A DNA stretch of 64,000 nt from an uncultured Clostridia bacterium (GCA_934153805.1 CAKPFO010000001.1:1-64000), one strand, 5' to 3'; shown: positions 37,196 through 47,215, counted from the first letter of the stretch. Translations and numbers: made by a program. The notes: generated by a model not told the origin, from the sequence alone.

Positions 37196-37966
37196 CTTTT
37201 TAATATATTCTATAACCTCTATATCACTATTTTTGCTTCTTTCTACCATGCAATTGTATACTCTATCTCGTAAGTCTTGTTGTTGCTCTTTTAATGTTAA
37301 TTCTTTATTAGCTAAAAAAGGACCATCTATATATGTTTCTATTTTTACTTTATCCTTGTTTTTGCCATAACTTTTGTATGTATTTGTCATACAAAAAACT
37401 GGCTTTTGCAATTTTACAGGATACTTAAATGATACTGCTTTAAAAGGTCTTATTTTTGTGTAATATGGCCATATATGTGCCTCCGGATAAATTGTTATAG
37501 AAAAGTTTGCATTTACCTTCTTTTCTATTGCCTCTAAAAAATTTTTCATTGCATCTTTATTGCTTGGAACAGGAAGTGCTCCTAACATTTCTATTAATGT
37601 TTCAGAACCTTTCATAGAAACATTTTCAGGATTTACTATAAAATAATTTCTTTTTGGATATATTGGTATACTTGGTATAAATGTATCTGCAAAAATCTGT
37701 GTATGATTTACATACACAAAATATCCACTATCTTTATACTCTTTTAATTTTTCTTTGCCTATATATTTTATTCTAAATTTTATTTTTGAATACAATATTT
37801 TTATAGGCATACTTAGTACATTTTGTACTAAGTATGAGCATATATTCCATAATGGATTTTTGTGTATATATTTATAATTTCCATCTATCACTCTTGGAGT
37901 TATTTTAGCTCCTGAAAACTCGTCATTTAACTCGTCTGTATAATAAATTACTCTTTTATTCTTCAT
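37193..37966 (-). CDS. PlsC-like acyltransferase
   Basis: A 257-residue member of the glycerolipid acyltransferase family. The catalytic box reads NHTQIFADTF, with five residues between His and Asp instead of the usual four. Later IYPEAHIWPY matches the acyl-acceptor/substrate box (the YPE motif). PlsC transfers acyl chains to lysophosphatidate; the acceptor here may be different. It overlaps the upstream GT8-PlsC gene by 11 bases, so it is translationally coupled. It is the last gene of the three-gene unit. Confidence 0.75.
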   Translation of the reverse strand: MKNKRVIYYTDELNDEFSGAKITPRVIDGNYKYIHKNPLWNICSYLVQNVLSMPIKILYSKIKFRIKYIGKEKLKEYKDSGYFVYVNHTQIFADTFIPSIPIYPKRNYFIVNPENVSMKGSETLIEMLGALPVPSNKDAMKNFLEAIEKKVNANFSITIYPEAHIWPYYTKIRPFKAVSFKYPVKLQKPVFCMTNTYKSYGKNKDKVKIETYIDGPFLANKELTLKEQQQDLRDRVYNCMVERSKNSDIEVIEYIKK

Positions 37967-39788
37967 TTACTGTACTTAATTCCTTCTTTTCTGTAGTATA
38001 TTCTAATGGTATTTTATAAAAATCCTCATATACATTTTTCCATATTTCAAAATTTTTATTTTTCATATATTCAATATTTTCCTTTGCAGACAGATTTGGT
38101 ATTGGATATATTGGTTCTTCTATATTTATTGTATATTCTTGTACTGGGAAACCATCTTCTCCTATAACATCACTATCTTCCATTGTTATAAATATTGGAA
38201 TTATTGGAACATTATTTCTTGTTGCTAATTTATACGCTCCATTTTTTAATGGCTTTGGTTTTCTATAATTCCACCATAAACTTTGTTCTGGATAAATTAA
38301 TATAAAGTCTCCTTTTTGAAGTATAACATCTACTGCTTTTACAAACTCTACCATTGTTCTTGCATTTGAGCTTAATGGAAGTGTGTTACAATTTCTAAAG
38401 AAAAATCCATATAGGCCTGGGAAATTAGTATAATTTCCTTCTCTTATTACTTTATATAATTTTTTACTTTTAGCTTGTTTAGAATTTCTAAATATTTCTT
38501 CTATTGAAAAACTATCAAATGGATTAAAGTGATTACATGTTATCATTGCTCCTGTTGATACTTTTTCTAGGTTTTCAATTCCTTTTACCTCTTTTATTAT
38601 TAACTTATTATTCTTTATTAAATTATCTAAAAATTTTGTGCCTATTTTATTAGCTACTCTAGTCTTTATTTTACTGTAACTCTTTTTATTTAGATAATCT
38701 ACATTTTCTGGGTCTAGTGTTATTGTAGGAGGGTCATCTTCAACGTCTAAATCAAAGTTTCCTTCCTTTTCTAACTTTTTTATTTTTTCTAAAATTTCCA
38801 ATCTGTATTTATATTTTTTCTCTGTTTCATCATCTATGTTAGAAAGGTCCACATCCCTTTTATACATTCTGTCATCACCTACACAATCACATTCTTTTTG
38901 TGCAAGTTCTCTTAAGTTTTGATCTGTCTCTCTATCTCTAAATCTTTCTTCTTCTGTATAATTTTCTTTTATTTGTTTTATTAATTCGTAACATTCTGTT
39001 TTTTGAGCATATTCCCAGAAAATTTCTTTGTATAATACATCTTCAAAATGCCATGGCTTACATGCAAAGTTATAATGTATTAATTTTATATCTTCTATTG
39101 GTATTTCTCCTGTTTGTATAGGCATTCTATCCCACTGCTTACCTATTATTTTTACTCTTCCTTTGCACAATCTGTTTAAATAGTCTTGATCTTGTGCTAC
39201 AGAAAATTTAACTGTTCCTAGCAAATATAAGAATTTTGCTTGAAAGTCAAATTTTCTAAGTTCGTCCAAGTTCATTAATAGGACACCTGCATTAAAGTAT
39301 CTTCTATAATCGGCAACACCTACTACCATTTCTGCATAATCTTGGAATACCTTATTTGTTTGTATAATATCATCTGGTGCAGCAGCAACTAAATTTGTTT
39401 CTATATCTGTATGATACAAATCTGCTACATCTCCTAATATGACAATATCACTATCAAAATATAATGCTTTATCATATTGAGGATATAAATTAGGTATAAA
39501 TAATCTAAAATATGTTGTTTTAGTATAATAATCTCTTGTATATAATTTATCTTTTACTTTTTCTATATAGTAATTTAAATCAACAAATTCTATATCAATA
39601 TTATCTCTTTCATATTTTTGAATTATAGCTTTATTTTCTTCACTCACATTTGTGTGTAAAATTTTAATTAAATAATAATAATTTTCGCTTGAGTTATCTA
39701 CTAGTGATTGAAGCGCTACTGCCAAAAAAGGTGTATAATGGTCATCTATAGCAAAAAACACTGGTATTCTTTCTTGTTTACTACTCAT
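37956..39788 (-). CDS. GT8 glycosyltransferase fused to a PlsC-type acyltransferase
   Basis: 610 residues with two enzymes in one chain. Residues 1-270 are a GT8 domain: IPVFFAIDDHYTPFLAVALQ, ALYFDSDIV (DxD metal site), RYFNAGVLLMNLD, AQDQDYLN, HYNFACKPW. A charged linker (about 270-380) follows. Residues about 385-590 are a PlsC domain with NHFNPFDSF (HX4D), NTLPLSSNART, ILIYPEQSLWW. The fusion couples sugar transfer with acylation, which suggests an acylated glycolipid or glycan. It overlaps both neighbours by a few bases. I do not know a characterised protein with this exact fusion. Confidence 0.8.
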   Translation of the reverse strand: MSSKQERIPVFFAIDDHYTPFLAVALQSLVDNSSENYYYLIKILHTNVSEENKAIIQKYERDNIDIEFVDLNYYIEKVKDKLYTRDYYTKTTYFRLFIPNLYPQYDKALYFDSDIVILGDVADLYHTDIETNLVAAAPDDIIQTNKVFQDYAEMVVGVADYRRYFNAGVLLMNLDELRKFDFQAKFLYLLGTVKFSVAQDQDYLNRLCKGRVKIIGKQWDRMPIQTGEIPIEDIKLIHYNFACKPWHFEDVLYKEIFWEYAQKTECYELIKQIKENYTEEERFRDRETDQNLRELAQKECDCVGDDRMYKRDVDLSNIDDETEKKYKYRLEILEKIKKLEKEGNFDLDVEDDPPTITLDPENVDYLNKKSYSKIKTRVANKIGTKFLDNLIKNNKLIIKEVKGIENLEKVSTGAMITCNHFNPFDSFSIEEIFRNSKQAKSKKLYKVIREGNYTNFPGLYGFFFRNCNTLPLSSNARTMVEFVKAVDVILQKGDFILIYPEQSLWWNYRKPKPLKNGAYKLATRNNVPIIPIFITMEDSDVIGEDGFPVQEYTINIEEPIYPIPNLSAKENIEYMKNKNFEIWKNVYEDFYKIPLEYTTEKKELSTVNEE

Positions 39789-40632
39789 CTTTAATTTCCC
39801 CCTTATTTTCTATCTTCTCATATTCTTTTTTTAAGTTCATATATTCTTCTAAGTCTTTATCAAATGCATGACATTTTAAATGTTTGTGAATTTTCTCTAC
39901 CTGCCATTGCTTATAATTTTCAGTATGCGGATATGGAAAAATCATTAATCTTTTGCAAAAATGACAAATTACTGTATCCTTTTTATTAAATTTTGCCTGT
40001 TCATTGTAGATTCTTGGAAGCAATAATTTTTTCGTTGTAGACCAAAAAATTGCATCTTGGTCCGCAAATAACATCTTTTTATTTTTTATTAAATTTCTTG
40101 CTTTTTCTAATAATTTTGTCTCTTTTATTTTCTCCATGTTTAATAATAACATGCCTGCATTTATATAGTCTGCTCTTATCAACCAGCTTCCATATTTTTC
40201 TCTTACAGCTGCATATTCATAATTTGAAACATCAATATTATACAACTTTTTTATATCATCTGCAACCATCATATCAATGTCTAAATATAATAATTTGCTT
40301 GGCATGTTTTCTACCTCGTCTGCAAGTAATCTTAGTAATGTGTAAGGTGTACAATATGCTGTTTCATTAGCACATTTATAAAACTCTTTTTCATATAACT
40401 CAGTAACATCTATTTTTGTTACTTCGTTTTCTTGTTTTTTAGACTTTACTACTTTATTTAAGAAATCAATTTGTTTATCTGTTATACATGTAAATTGAGG
40501 ATTGATTCTTTCCAAATTCATAGTAAAAATGTAACAATGTATTGTTTCTCTTGTGTTATTTGTAATTGATATTAATTGTGAAAGTGCTCCATCAAATACT
40601 TTTTTATTTCCACATAACAGTAAATTTACCAT
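39781..40632 (-). CDS. GT8 family glycosyltransferase
   Basis: A 283-residue retaining glycosyltransferase of the LgtC/glycogenin group. MVNLLLCGNKKVFDGALSQL starts the nucleotide-binding fold, YLDIDMMV is the DxD manganese site, and DYINAGMLLLNMEKI and FADQDAIF complete the family pattern. Its ATG has AAGGGGAAAAA upstream. It overlaps the GT8-PlsC gene by 8 bases (ATGAGTAG). It is first in the operon; the sugar donor cannot be read. Confidence 0.88.
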   Translation of the reverse strand: MVNLLLCGNKKVFDGALSQLISITNNTRETIHCYIFTMNLERINPQFTCITDKQIDFLNKVVKSKKQENEVTKIDVTELYEKEFYKCANETAYCTPYTLLRLLADEVENMPSKLLYLDIDMMVADDIKKLYNIDVSNYEYAAVREKYGSWLIRADYINAGMLLLNMEKIKETKLLEKARNLIKNKKMLFADQDAIFWSTTKKLLLPRIYNEQAKFNKKDTVICHFCKRLMIFPYPHTENYKQWQVEKIHKHLKCHAFDKDLEEYMNLKKEYEKIENKGEIKDE

Positions 40633-40982
40633 TTTTTCCCCTTTTTATTTTCATTTTATTTTTGCATATCTGCTTTTACATTACTTATTATATTATAAAT
40701 TTCACAATTATTCAAACATTCTACAAAATTTGATAAAATTTTTGTTGTTCTATGTTCTAATTCACAGCGTATGTCGCGGCCTTCCTTTTAAAAATACTAG
40801 TGCGTTGACCCCTCTCATCGCACTCACTTTCGTTCGTTTGGTCGCTTACGCGGTCTTTTAAAACAATATATTGTCAAACTTTTTATTAAACTTTATAAAT
40901 CCGGGGATTGTAACATTAAATGCTTTTTATTTTTAATTGCAAAAAGCTTAGAATTTTGTAATTCTAAGCTTTTTTTGTGATT
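40633..40982. other. Intergenic stretch with a GC-rich island and a terminator
   Basis: Positions about 40766-40860 are much richer in G+C than the surroundings (GCGTATGTCGCGGCC, GGTCGCTTACGCGGTC) and contain the stem AGTGCG/CGCACT (40799-40824). No convincing gene is present. Positions 40941-40976 hold a perfect hairpin AAAAAGCTTAGAATT/AATTCTAAGCTTTTT, which ends the PBP transcript. Confidence 0.6.
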
Positions 40983-43184
40983 TTAATAATCCACATATAC
41001 CTTGCTACCTTTATTCACCTTTATTCCTACTTTAGGTGTTTGTTCTTTTATAACTGTATTTTCTTTATCCATTCCTTCTTGTTCGTTATTTATTTGTAGT
41101 TCCAGACCTAAGTCCTTTAATATTTTTATTCCCTCACTTATAGTTTTTCCTTCTACATTTGATACCTCTACCTGTTCTGTTTCTTGAACATTTTCAGCAT
41201 CTTTTTTTACCTCTAAATATGGCAATACCTCTCCAAATATTTGTGAACCTATTGGTGCTGCAACACCACCTCCTTGGTGTCCACCTTCTCCTGTTGGATT
41301 ATATAATGTAATTAAAACAGCTACAGTTGGATTAGAAATTGGTGCCACTCCTATAAATGATGTAACATATTTTCCAGTATTTACGCCGTCTTCTGATGTT
41401 CCTGTTTTTCCACCTATTCTATACCCTTGTACTTGTGAATTTCTTCCAGTTCCATCTGCTACAACACTTTCCATCATACTTAACACATTTTTAGCAGTTT
41501 CCTCTGAAATTACTCTATCTTTTTTTACCACCTCTATATTTTTTCTTTCCCCTGTTTGACTGTTTATAATTGCCTTTACTACCCTAGGTTTTACATATGT
41601 TCCGCCATTTGCTATTGCAGAAACCATACTTACCATTTGTATTGGCGTTACCTCAAATCTTTGCCCAAATGCAATTGTCCCAAGCTCTACTGGTCCTACT
41701 TTTTCTTCTTTTAAAAATATAGAACTTGCTTCTCCTGGTAAATCTATTCCTGTTCTTTTTAGAAATCCGAATTTTTCTAAATATTGATAATATTTATGAA
41801 CTCCTAATTTTTGTCCTAGTCCTATAAAAACTGGATTACATGAATTCATTAAAGCTTTTCTTAAACTCTCCGAACCATGTGGTCTATAATATCTCCAACA
41901 TTTCATTCTTACTCCAGCTACTTCTATTCCTCCTGTACAGCAAAATTCTCCTTCCTTATCTACTTCTGCTATTTTTTCTTCTAACGATGCTGATGCAGTT
42001 ACTAACTTAAATGTAGACCCAGGTTCATATGTGTCTGATATTGCTTTGTTTCTCCACATTGCTTGTAAATTTTTTGTTTTATCACTTTGTGATAAGTTAT
42101 CCCATGTTTGCTTTAGTTCTTCAGTATTTGGCGAGTATGGTTCATTTAAATTATAATTTGGATATCCTGCTATAGCTAAAATGTTTCCATTTTGTGGATT
42201 CATTATAATAATATTTCCTCCATCAGTACATTTGTTGTCTATGCATGCTTCTGTTAAATATTTTTCTGCAATTCCTTGTATTGTCGCATCTATTGTAAGT
42301 ATTAAATCATTTCCATCTATTGCTTCCTCATAATTTTCTGCAGCATTTTCTATATCTCCACCTACAGCATCTGTTATCTTTTTTATTTTTCCTTGACTTC
42401 CTTTTAGTTCGCTATCATATACACTTTCTATTCCATCTAGCCCTTGATTGTCGCTTCCACAAAATCCAATTATTTGTGATGCTAAATTGTTAAAAGGATA
42501 ATACCTTTTAGTGTCTTCATCTATGTTTATTCCTTTATCTATATTTTCCTGTTGCATCCACTTCCTTAGCTCATCTGCTTTTTCTTTTTCTACTTTTTTT
42601 ACAATGGTTTCTATAGAACTTCTTTTACTTACTTTTTTTAATGTTTTTTCATAATCTAAATTAAATATATCAGAAAGTGCTTTTGCTACTTTTTCTCTAT
42701 CTTCTTTTTGAATATTTACTGGATTTACAGTGACCGTTTCTACGTTCGAACTTACTGCTAGCACTGTTTTTTCTGTGGCATCATATATTGTTCCTCTTTT
42801 TGGATTTATGCTTCTATCTAAAGTTTGCTGTACATATGCCATAGATTGCAATTCGCTACCCTGTGCAAATTGTATATATCCTATTCTTACAGTTAATAGT
42901 ATTAGTAATGTAATTATTACAATAAGTTCATATTTTTCTCTTTTTTTTCTTGATATATCCCCTACTGGTTCTACATTTCTAAATTGCTTTTTATTTAGCT
43001 TCTTAAAATTTATTGGCTTCTTCTTTTTTATCTTTTTTATTTCCTTTTGATTATCCTCTTTTAATATGTTTTTCTTTATTCTATCTTTTAGCTTTTGTTT
43101 TTCTGTCCTTTTTATCTTGTTATTTTCTTTTTGTTTTTTTAATTCTATTATTTTTTTCTTTTTATTACTCATTTTTACTACCAT
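40983..43184 (-). CDS. Class B penicillin-binding protein (FtsI/SpoVD type) with one PASTA domain
   Basis: Septal or cortex transpeptidase. 733 residues: a cytoplasmic Lys-rich extension (about 80 residues, very unusual), one membrane helix (VIITLLILLTVRIGYIQF), a PBP dimerisation domain, then a transpeptidase with STFK, SCN (MNSCNPVF) and KTGTSE. A single PASTA domain ends the protein. It lies in the division cluster after the ftsL-like gene, but a foreign-looking surface gene separates the two. A close paralogue is at 50144-52390. Start at 43184 or 43172 (ATG). Confidence 0.9.
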   Translation of the reverse strand: MVVKMSNKKKKIIELKKQKENNKIKRTEKQKLKDRIKKNILKEDNQKEIKKIKKKKPINFKKLNKKQFRNVEPVGDISRKKREKYELIVIITLLILLTVRIGYIQFAQGSELQSMAYVQQTLDRSINPKRGTIYDATEKTVLAVSSNVETVTVNPVNIQKEDREKVAKALSDIFNLDYEKTLKKVSKRSSIETIVKKVEKEKADELRKWMQQENIDKGINIDEDTKRYYPFNNLASQIIGFCGSDNQGLDGIESVYDSELKGSQGKIKKITDAVGGDIENAAENYEEAIDGNDLILTIDATIQGIAEKYLTEACIDNKCTDGGNIIIMNPQNGNILAIAGYPNYNLNEPYSPNTEELKQTWDNLSQSDKTKNLQAMWRNKAISDTYEPGSTFKLVTASASLEEKIAEVDKEGEFCCTGGIEVAGVRMKCWRYYRPHGSESLRKALMNSCNPVFIGLGQKLGVHKYYQYLEKFGFLKRTGIDLPGEASSIFLKEEKVGPVELGTIAFGQRFEVTPIQMVSMVSAIANGGTYVKPRVVKAIINSQTGERKNIEVVKKDRVISEETAKNVLSMMESVVADGTGRNSQVQGYRIGGKTGTSEDGVNTGKYVTSFIGVAPISNPTVAVLITLYNPTGEGGHQGGGVAAPIGSQIFGEVLPYLEVKKDAENVQETEQVEVSNVEGKTISEGIKILKDLGLELQINNEQEGMDKENTVIKEQTPKVGIKVNKGSKVYVDY

Positions 43185-43324
43185 TCCTTCCTTGAAACAC
43201 TATTTTCTTATCTATTTCTAGGTATAAATATCTATTGGTATTTTTATGCCTTTTATTAATATTTATATTTTAAGAATATGTAAAAATGTTAATTAAAAGA
43301 ACTTTTATTTTTTTGCACGTCAAA

Positions 43325-43353
43325 ACACCCACGCTACATTGTAGCATGGGTGT
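43325..43353 (-). terminator. Terminator after the surface-protein gene
   Basis: Hairpin ACACCCACGCTAC/GTAGCATGGGTGT, followed on the minus strand by TTTTG, 17 bp past the stop. Confidence 0.7.
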
Positions 43354-43370
43354 AAACACATTATTCAATT

Positions 43371-45530
43371 TTATTCATCGTCGCGTTTCTTTTTAGCAAA
43401 AGGTATAGCATTTAATAAAAGTGCAAAAAATCCTGCCATAGTTGCTGCACCTGCTGTTGCTGTCTTTGTCAAATTGTCATCTCCTGTTTTTGGAGTTGTT
43501 ATTTCCTGTTCAGGAGTAGCAGCTGGTGTTTCTGGCTGCTCACCTAATGGTACCGGCACTTCTGCAATTATTACAGTTTCAGGCTCTTTTACTGAAACAT
43601 TTACGGTTTCTGTCGTTGAATTATCATTTGTCTCTGGTCCTGGTTCAGGATTTGGCTTTGGTTCCGGCTTTGGCTCTGGTATTGGTGTTACTGGCACCAC
43701 TGTCACCTTTCCTTCTCCATTTACAATAACCTTGAAGTCCTGATTTATTTTTGTATAATCTACATCATACAAAATATTGGTTAACTGACTGGTTATTTCT
43801 GCCATGTACTCAGGTGGAATCTCTGTTTCTTCAATATATGTTCCAGAAACTTGATATTCCTCTTTGTACTCGCCTGTCTCCGGATCATCTACCTGATATT
43901 TTACAACATACTTTGTGCTTTTCTTTGTAACAGTTATTGTGTACACCTTTGTAACTGATGACTCAACTGTTACTTTGCCTTCACTATCCATGTTGAAGCT
44001 ATCAAGTACAATATCATATCCGCCGAATTTTCTATCATCCTCCCACCAATGTTCTGCTTCTCCTGGCTTATCTGAACAAGTATTGTAATTGTTGTTCAAG
44101 TATCCTGTAGTTGAGAACGGCACCTCTTTTATAACTCCGTTATCAGAATATTGCAACGTACCCTGAATGAGAACAAAGGATTTCTTTAAATTCATCCTTT
44201 TATCTTTTGACCGAATTTCCCAATAACCTTGCGGGTCCCGAGTAATATACGCTTCCATTGGAATCTGCTGCATTTTTCCATCAATTTCAGCAAAAACATA
44301 CACTTTCAGGTCTTTGTTGTCTTTAATGCTGCATTTTACCTGTGTCGCATTACCATTTTCATCATACACATTTATCTTGGCTGCAGTCTGCAAATCCAAA
44401 TGCACATATGTGTAATCCTGATCTTTTGCATCCTCCTGCATCTTCTGCATCAGCTCTTTTTTCTGCTCTTCTGTCAATTCCTCAAAGTTAATTGAGGTCT
44501 TGTAATTTTTAAGAACATCTTCCATTTTTTCCTCAATGGTAACATTCTCATCAGCAGCTGCCTGCGCATATAATTCTTCTACTTTCTTTTTGAAATCCTC
44601 ATACGAGGTTGCAGTGATTACAACACTTTCAATAACCGTATCTGTATCTGTGTCGATAATGTCAACTTTGTCTAAGAATCCGCCTTCAACCTTGTTGTCC
44701 TCGATGTACTTATTGGCTTCTTCTTCACTGTCAAAGTGAATCACATTACCATCATCATCGGTTGCAGTAACTTCTTTTTTCTGATATACCCATCTTCCGT
44801 TTACAGGTGTGATAGTATAATCTGCCTTGTTAAAGCCCTTTGCATATTCTTCTGCTTCCTCACGAGTTTCAAACTCTTTGGTTTCAAACTCTTTGGTCTC
44901 TTCTACTGTAGTTCCAGTACCTTCGACCTTAGAAATCTCGGTTTTTGTTGTCACCTTTTCGGAATCATCAGAAACCTGACTTTCTTCAAGCCTTTTTGCT
45001 TCTTCATCTGCCCATTCCTTTGCCTCTTCTTCTGACTTAAAACCGTCTTTTGATGAGGTTTGGCCTTCTGTGGTTTCACCTTCGACTTCTGTGATGGTTC
45101 CATTTACCTTTTCTGCTGCTTTCTCTGCATCGCTTTTTGAATCATACTGATCTTTAGCCTTTTCTTCGGTAGACTTATCTACAATATCAACATTGTAATC
45201 ATATTGTCCACCACCGGCTTCGATCTCTGACTTAATCTGCTCCTGCTCTTTCTTTTTTTCTTCCGCTTTCGAAATTGCATCTGCCAAATCTTTAGCATCG
45301 ACCTCTTCTGTGTACTCATATATTGTGGTTGTACTGCCATCTTCATTCTTGACTTCAGTAACCTTCATATTCGAGTTTTCACTGCTGATTTCGCTGCTAG
45401 TCTCTTCCTGTCCTTCACTAGCTACCTGAGCATTGCTTTCTTCAGCAAATGCTACCATTGGCATTGTACTAGTTACTAAAACAGATAATGTTGTTACAGT
45501 GATAAGTTGCCGAGCTATCTTATTTTTCAT
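43371..45530 (-). CDS. Cell-wall-anchored surface protein (TPKTG sorting signal)
   Basis: 719 residues. A signal peptide (QLITVTTLSVLVTSTMPMVAFA) is followed by a very acidic region with repeated EEA-type motifs (KSEEEAKEWADEEAKR, TREEAEEYAKGF, DSEEEANKYIEDN). Then come a large unassigned domain, a Pro-Glu stalk (PEPKPEPKPNPEPGPE) and a sorting signal TPKTGDD, hydrophobic helix and KKKRDDE tail. A sortase is encoded 3 kb upstream. G+C is clearly higher than in its neighbours (frequent CTG, GCC, GTC), and it has its own promoter and terminator inside the division cluster, which suggests acquisition. AAAGGAGAG supports the ATG at 45530. Function unknown. Confidence 0.85.
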   Translation of the reverse strand: MKNKIARQLITVTTLSVLVTSTMPMVAFAEESNAQVASEGQEETSSEISSENSNMKVTEVKNEDGSTTTIYEYTEEVDAKDLADAISKAEEKKKEQEQIKSEIEAGGGQYDYNVDIVDKSTEEKAKDQYDSKSDAEKAAEKVNGTITEVEGETTEGQTSSKDGFKSEEEAKEWADEEAKRLEESQVSDDSEKVTTKTEISKVEGTGTTVEETKEFETKEFETREEAEEYAKGFNKADYTITPVNGRWVYQKKEVTATDDDGNVIHFDSEEEANKYIEDNKVEGGFLDKVDIIDTDTDTVIESVVITATSYEDFKKKVEELYAQAAADENVTIEEKMEDVLKNYKTSINFEELTEEQKKELMQKMQEDAKDQDYTYVHLDLQTAAKINVYDENGNATQVKCSIKDNKDLKVYVFAEIDGKMQQIPMEAYITRDPQGYWEIRSKDKRMNLKKSFVLIQGTLQYSDNGVIKEVPFSTTGYLNNNYNTCSDKPGEAEHWWEDDRKFGGYDIVLDSFNMDSEGKVTVESSVTKVYTITVTKKSTKYVVKYQVDDPETGEYKEEYQVSGTYIEETEIPPEYMAEITSQLTNILYDVDYTKINQDFKVIVNGEGKVTVVPVTPIPEPKPEPKPNPEPGPETNDNSTTETVNVSVKEPETVIIAEVPVPLGEQPETPAATPEQEITTPKTGDDNLTKTATAGAATMAGFFALLLNAIPFAKKKRDDE

Positions 45531-45609
45531 ACGCTCTCTCCTTTTCAATGTGCTTGGTTAAACACTTCTACTAGAAGTATTTAGTTTATTATTTTTAGTT
45601 GCATGAAAT

Positions 45610-45638
45610 ATGTTAACATCTTTACCATTTTTTGTCAA
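45610..45638 (-). promoter_or_regulatory. Promoter of the surface-protein gene
   Basis: TTGACA (45633-45638), 17 bp, TAACAT (45610-45615). A palindrome ACTTCT-act-AGAAGT lies in the leader near 45565-45580. Confidence 0.65.
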
Positions 45639-45689
45639 TAGCATTTTTAAAAAAATATATAATCCTTTTCAATTGCTAATTCCACCCAT

Positions 45690-45737
45690 AAAAAACTACT
45701 ATATAAATGATTGTTTCATTTCTATATAGTAGTTTTT
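45690..45737 (-). terminator. Terminator after the ftsL-like gene
   Basis: Stem AAAAACTACTATATA/TATATAGTAGTTTTT. It ends the mraZ-rsmH-ftsL transcript before the surface gene, so the downstream PBP gene is not in the same unit. Confidence 0.8.
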
Positions 45738-46257
45738 ATTTTATGCTCTCTGTTAGTCCTTTTATAATTTTTTGCCAAATATTTAAGTTTTCGTCTATAA
45801 CAACTTCTTCTGCTGCTGATTCTATATAATCTTTTTTTGGTAAATTTATATATATTTTTTGGCTATTATCTAATTTTTGCATTCCTAATTTTTCTTTTGC
45901 TTGTTGCTCTACATTGTTTAAATTTAAGCTGCTCTCTATATTTACTTTTAACTGCTCGTTTTCCTTTTGAACTGCAGCCACATCTTCTTTTAATTTTTCC
46001 TTTTGATTAAATCTTTCTGTTATTAGTGAATTTCTATAGCTTATCGTAAATAATATAGCAAATCCAGCAGCTATATATAATGCTACTTTTATTTTTGGTT
46101 TAAGCGCATGCTTCACACTTTTTTTATTGTTTGTAGTAGCTTTCTTTTTAGTTGTAGTTTTCTTATTTTTATATGGATTTTCTATTGGTCTATATTCTGG
46201 TTCTAATTTTCTTGGGCTCGTTTCATATTGATATCCATAGTATCTTTGATATGCCAT
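45736..46257 (-). CDS. ftsL: FtsL/DivIC-like cell-division protein
   Basis: A 173-residue bitopic membrane protein. The cytoplasmic head is Lys/Tyr-rich (about 60 residues); the membrane helix is VALYIAAGFAILFTISY; next is a coiled coil (FNQKEKLKEDVAAVQKENEQ) with the NVEQQAKEKLGMQK ending that FtsL and DivIC share; the tail is an acidic extension. FtsL stabilises the divisome between FtsI and FtsQ. The sequence is weakly conserved, so the name rests on position directly after rsmH. AAGAGGTG precedes the ATG. Confidence 0.8.
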   Translation of the reverse strand: MAYQRYYGYQYETSPRKLEPEYRPIENPYKNKKTTTKKKATTNNKKSVKHALKPKIKVALYIAAGFAILFTISYRNSLITERFNQKEKLKEDVAAVQKENEQLKVNIESSLNLNNVEQQAKEKLGMQKLDNSQKIYINLPKKDYIESAAEEVVIDENLNIWQKIIKGLTESIK

Positions 46258-46276
46258 AGATTTTCACCTCTTTTCT

Positions 46277-47215
46277 TTAGCTAATTTTTTTCTCAAATAT
46301 CCTCAATTTTGCACTTTTGGATCTAGAGTTTTTTTCCTGCTCTTCTTTAGTTGCTATTATTGGTTTTTTATTTATTATTTTTCCTTCAGATTTACATCCA
46401 CATACACAATATGGTAAATCTTTAGGACATGTGCACTTTCCTTCTGCTTCTTGGAAAGCTTTTTTTACTGCTCTATCTTCTAATGAATGGAATGTTATAA
46501 TACATAATCTTCCGCCATCTTTTAACATTTCTATCGATTGTTTTACTGTGTTATATAATGGTTTTATTTCATCATTTACCTCTATCCTTATAGCTTGAAA
46601 TGTCCTTTTGGCAGGATGTCCATCGTTTTGTTTTGACAATGGTATAGATTTTTTTATAATATCTACCAATTCAAATGTTGTTTCTATATTTTTATTTTTT
46701 CTTTGTTTTACTATGTTACTAGCTATATTTCTAGCAAATCTTTCTTCTCCGTATTCATATATTATATTAGCTAGTTCTTCTTCTGTATAATTATTAACTA
46801 CATATTCCGCCGTAAGTTCTTGACTTTTGTCCATTCTCATGTCTAACCTAGCATCTCCTATATAGCTAAACCCTCTTGACCTTTCGTCTAATTGATATGA
46901 AGATACTCCTAAGTCTAATAAAATACCGTCTACTGCGTATATTCCTATATTTTCTAGTAAATTTTTTATATCATCATGATTTCCATGAACGTATTTTACA
47001 TTAGAATAATCCTTTAATTTTTCTTCTGCTGCTTTTAGTGCTTCTTCATCTCTATCTATTCCTATCAGAATTCCCTCTTTTGTGGATAATCTTTTTATTA
47101 TTTCTTTACTATGTCCTGCTCCTCCAAGAGTCCCATCTACATATATTCCATCTGGTTTTATATTTAGTCCTTCTATGCATTCTTCTAGTAGAACTGGTTT
47201 ATGTATAAATTCCAT
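46277..47215 (-). CDS. rsmH: 16S rRNA (cytosine-1402-N4)-methyltransferase
   Basis: Methylates C1402 in the ribosomal decoding centre. [31 protein letters not shown] (SAM motif), [39 protein letters not shown] and [13 protein letters not shown] are classical MraW/RsmH segments, and [13 protein letters not shown] is the usual Cys-rich insertion. About 312 residues. ATG at 47215 is preferred to the TTG four codons upstream. It sits between mraZ and the ftsL-like gene, as in most bacteria. Confidence 0.97.
   Translation of the reverse strand: MEFIHKPVLLEECIEGLNIKPDGIYVDGTLGGAGHSKEIIKRLSTKEGILIGIDRDEEALKAAEEKLKDYSNVKYVHGNHDDIKNLLENIGIYAVDGILLDLGVSSYQLDERSRGFSYIGDARLDMRMDKSQELTAEYVVNNYTEEELANIIYEYGEERFARNIASNIVKQRKNKNIETTFELVDIIKKSIPLSKQNDGHPAKRTFQAIRIEVNDEIKPLYNTVKQSIEMLKDGGRLCIITFHSLEDRAVKKAFQEAEGKCTCPKDLPYCVCGCKSEGKIINKKPIIATKEEQEKNSRSKSAKLRIFEKKIS

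Noticed and set aside
40553..40861. Plus-strand ORF of 102 codons through the GC-rich island
   Set aside because: Begins antisense to the GT8 gene, lacks a ribosome site, and its unusual end only reflects the composition of the island.
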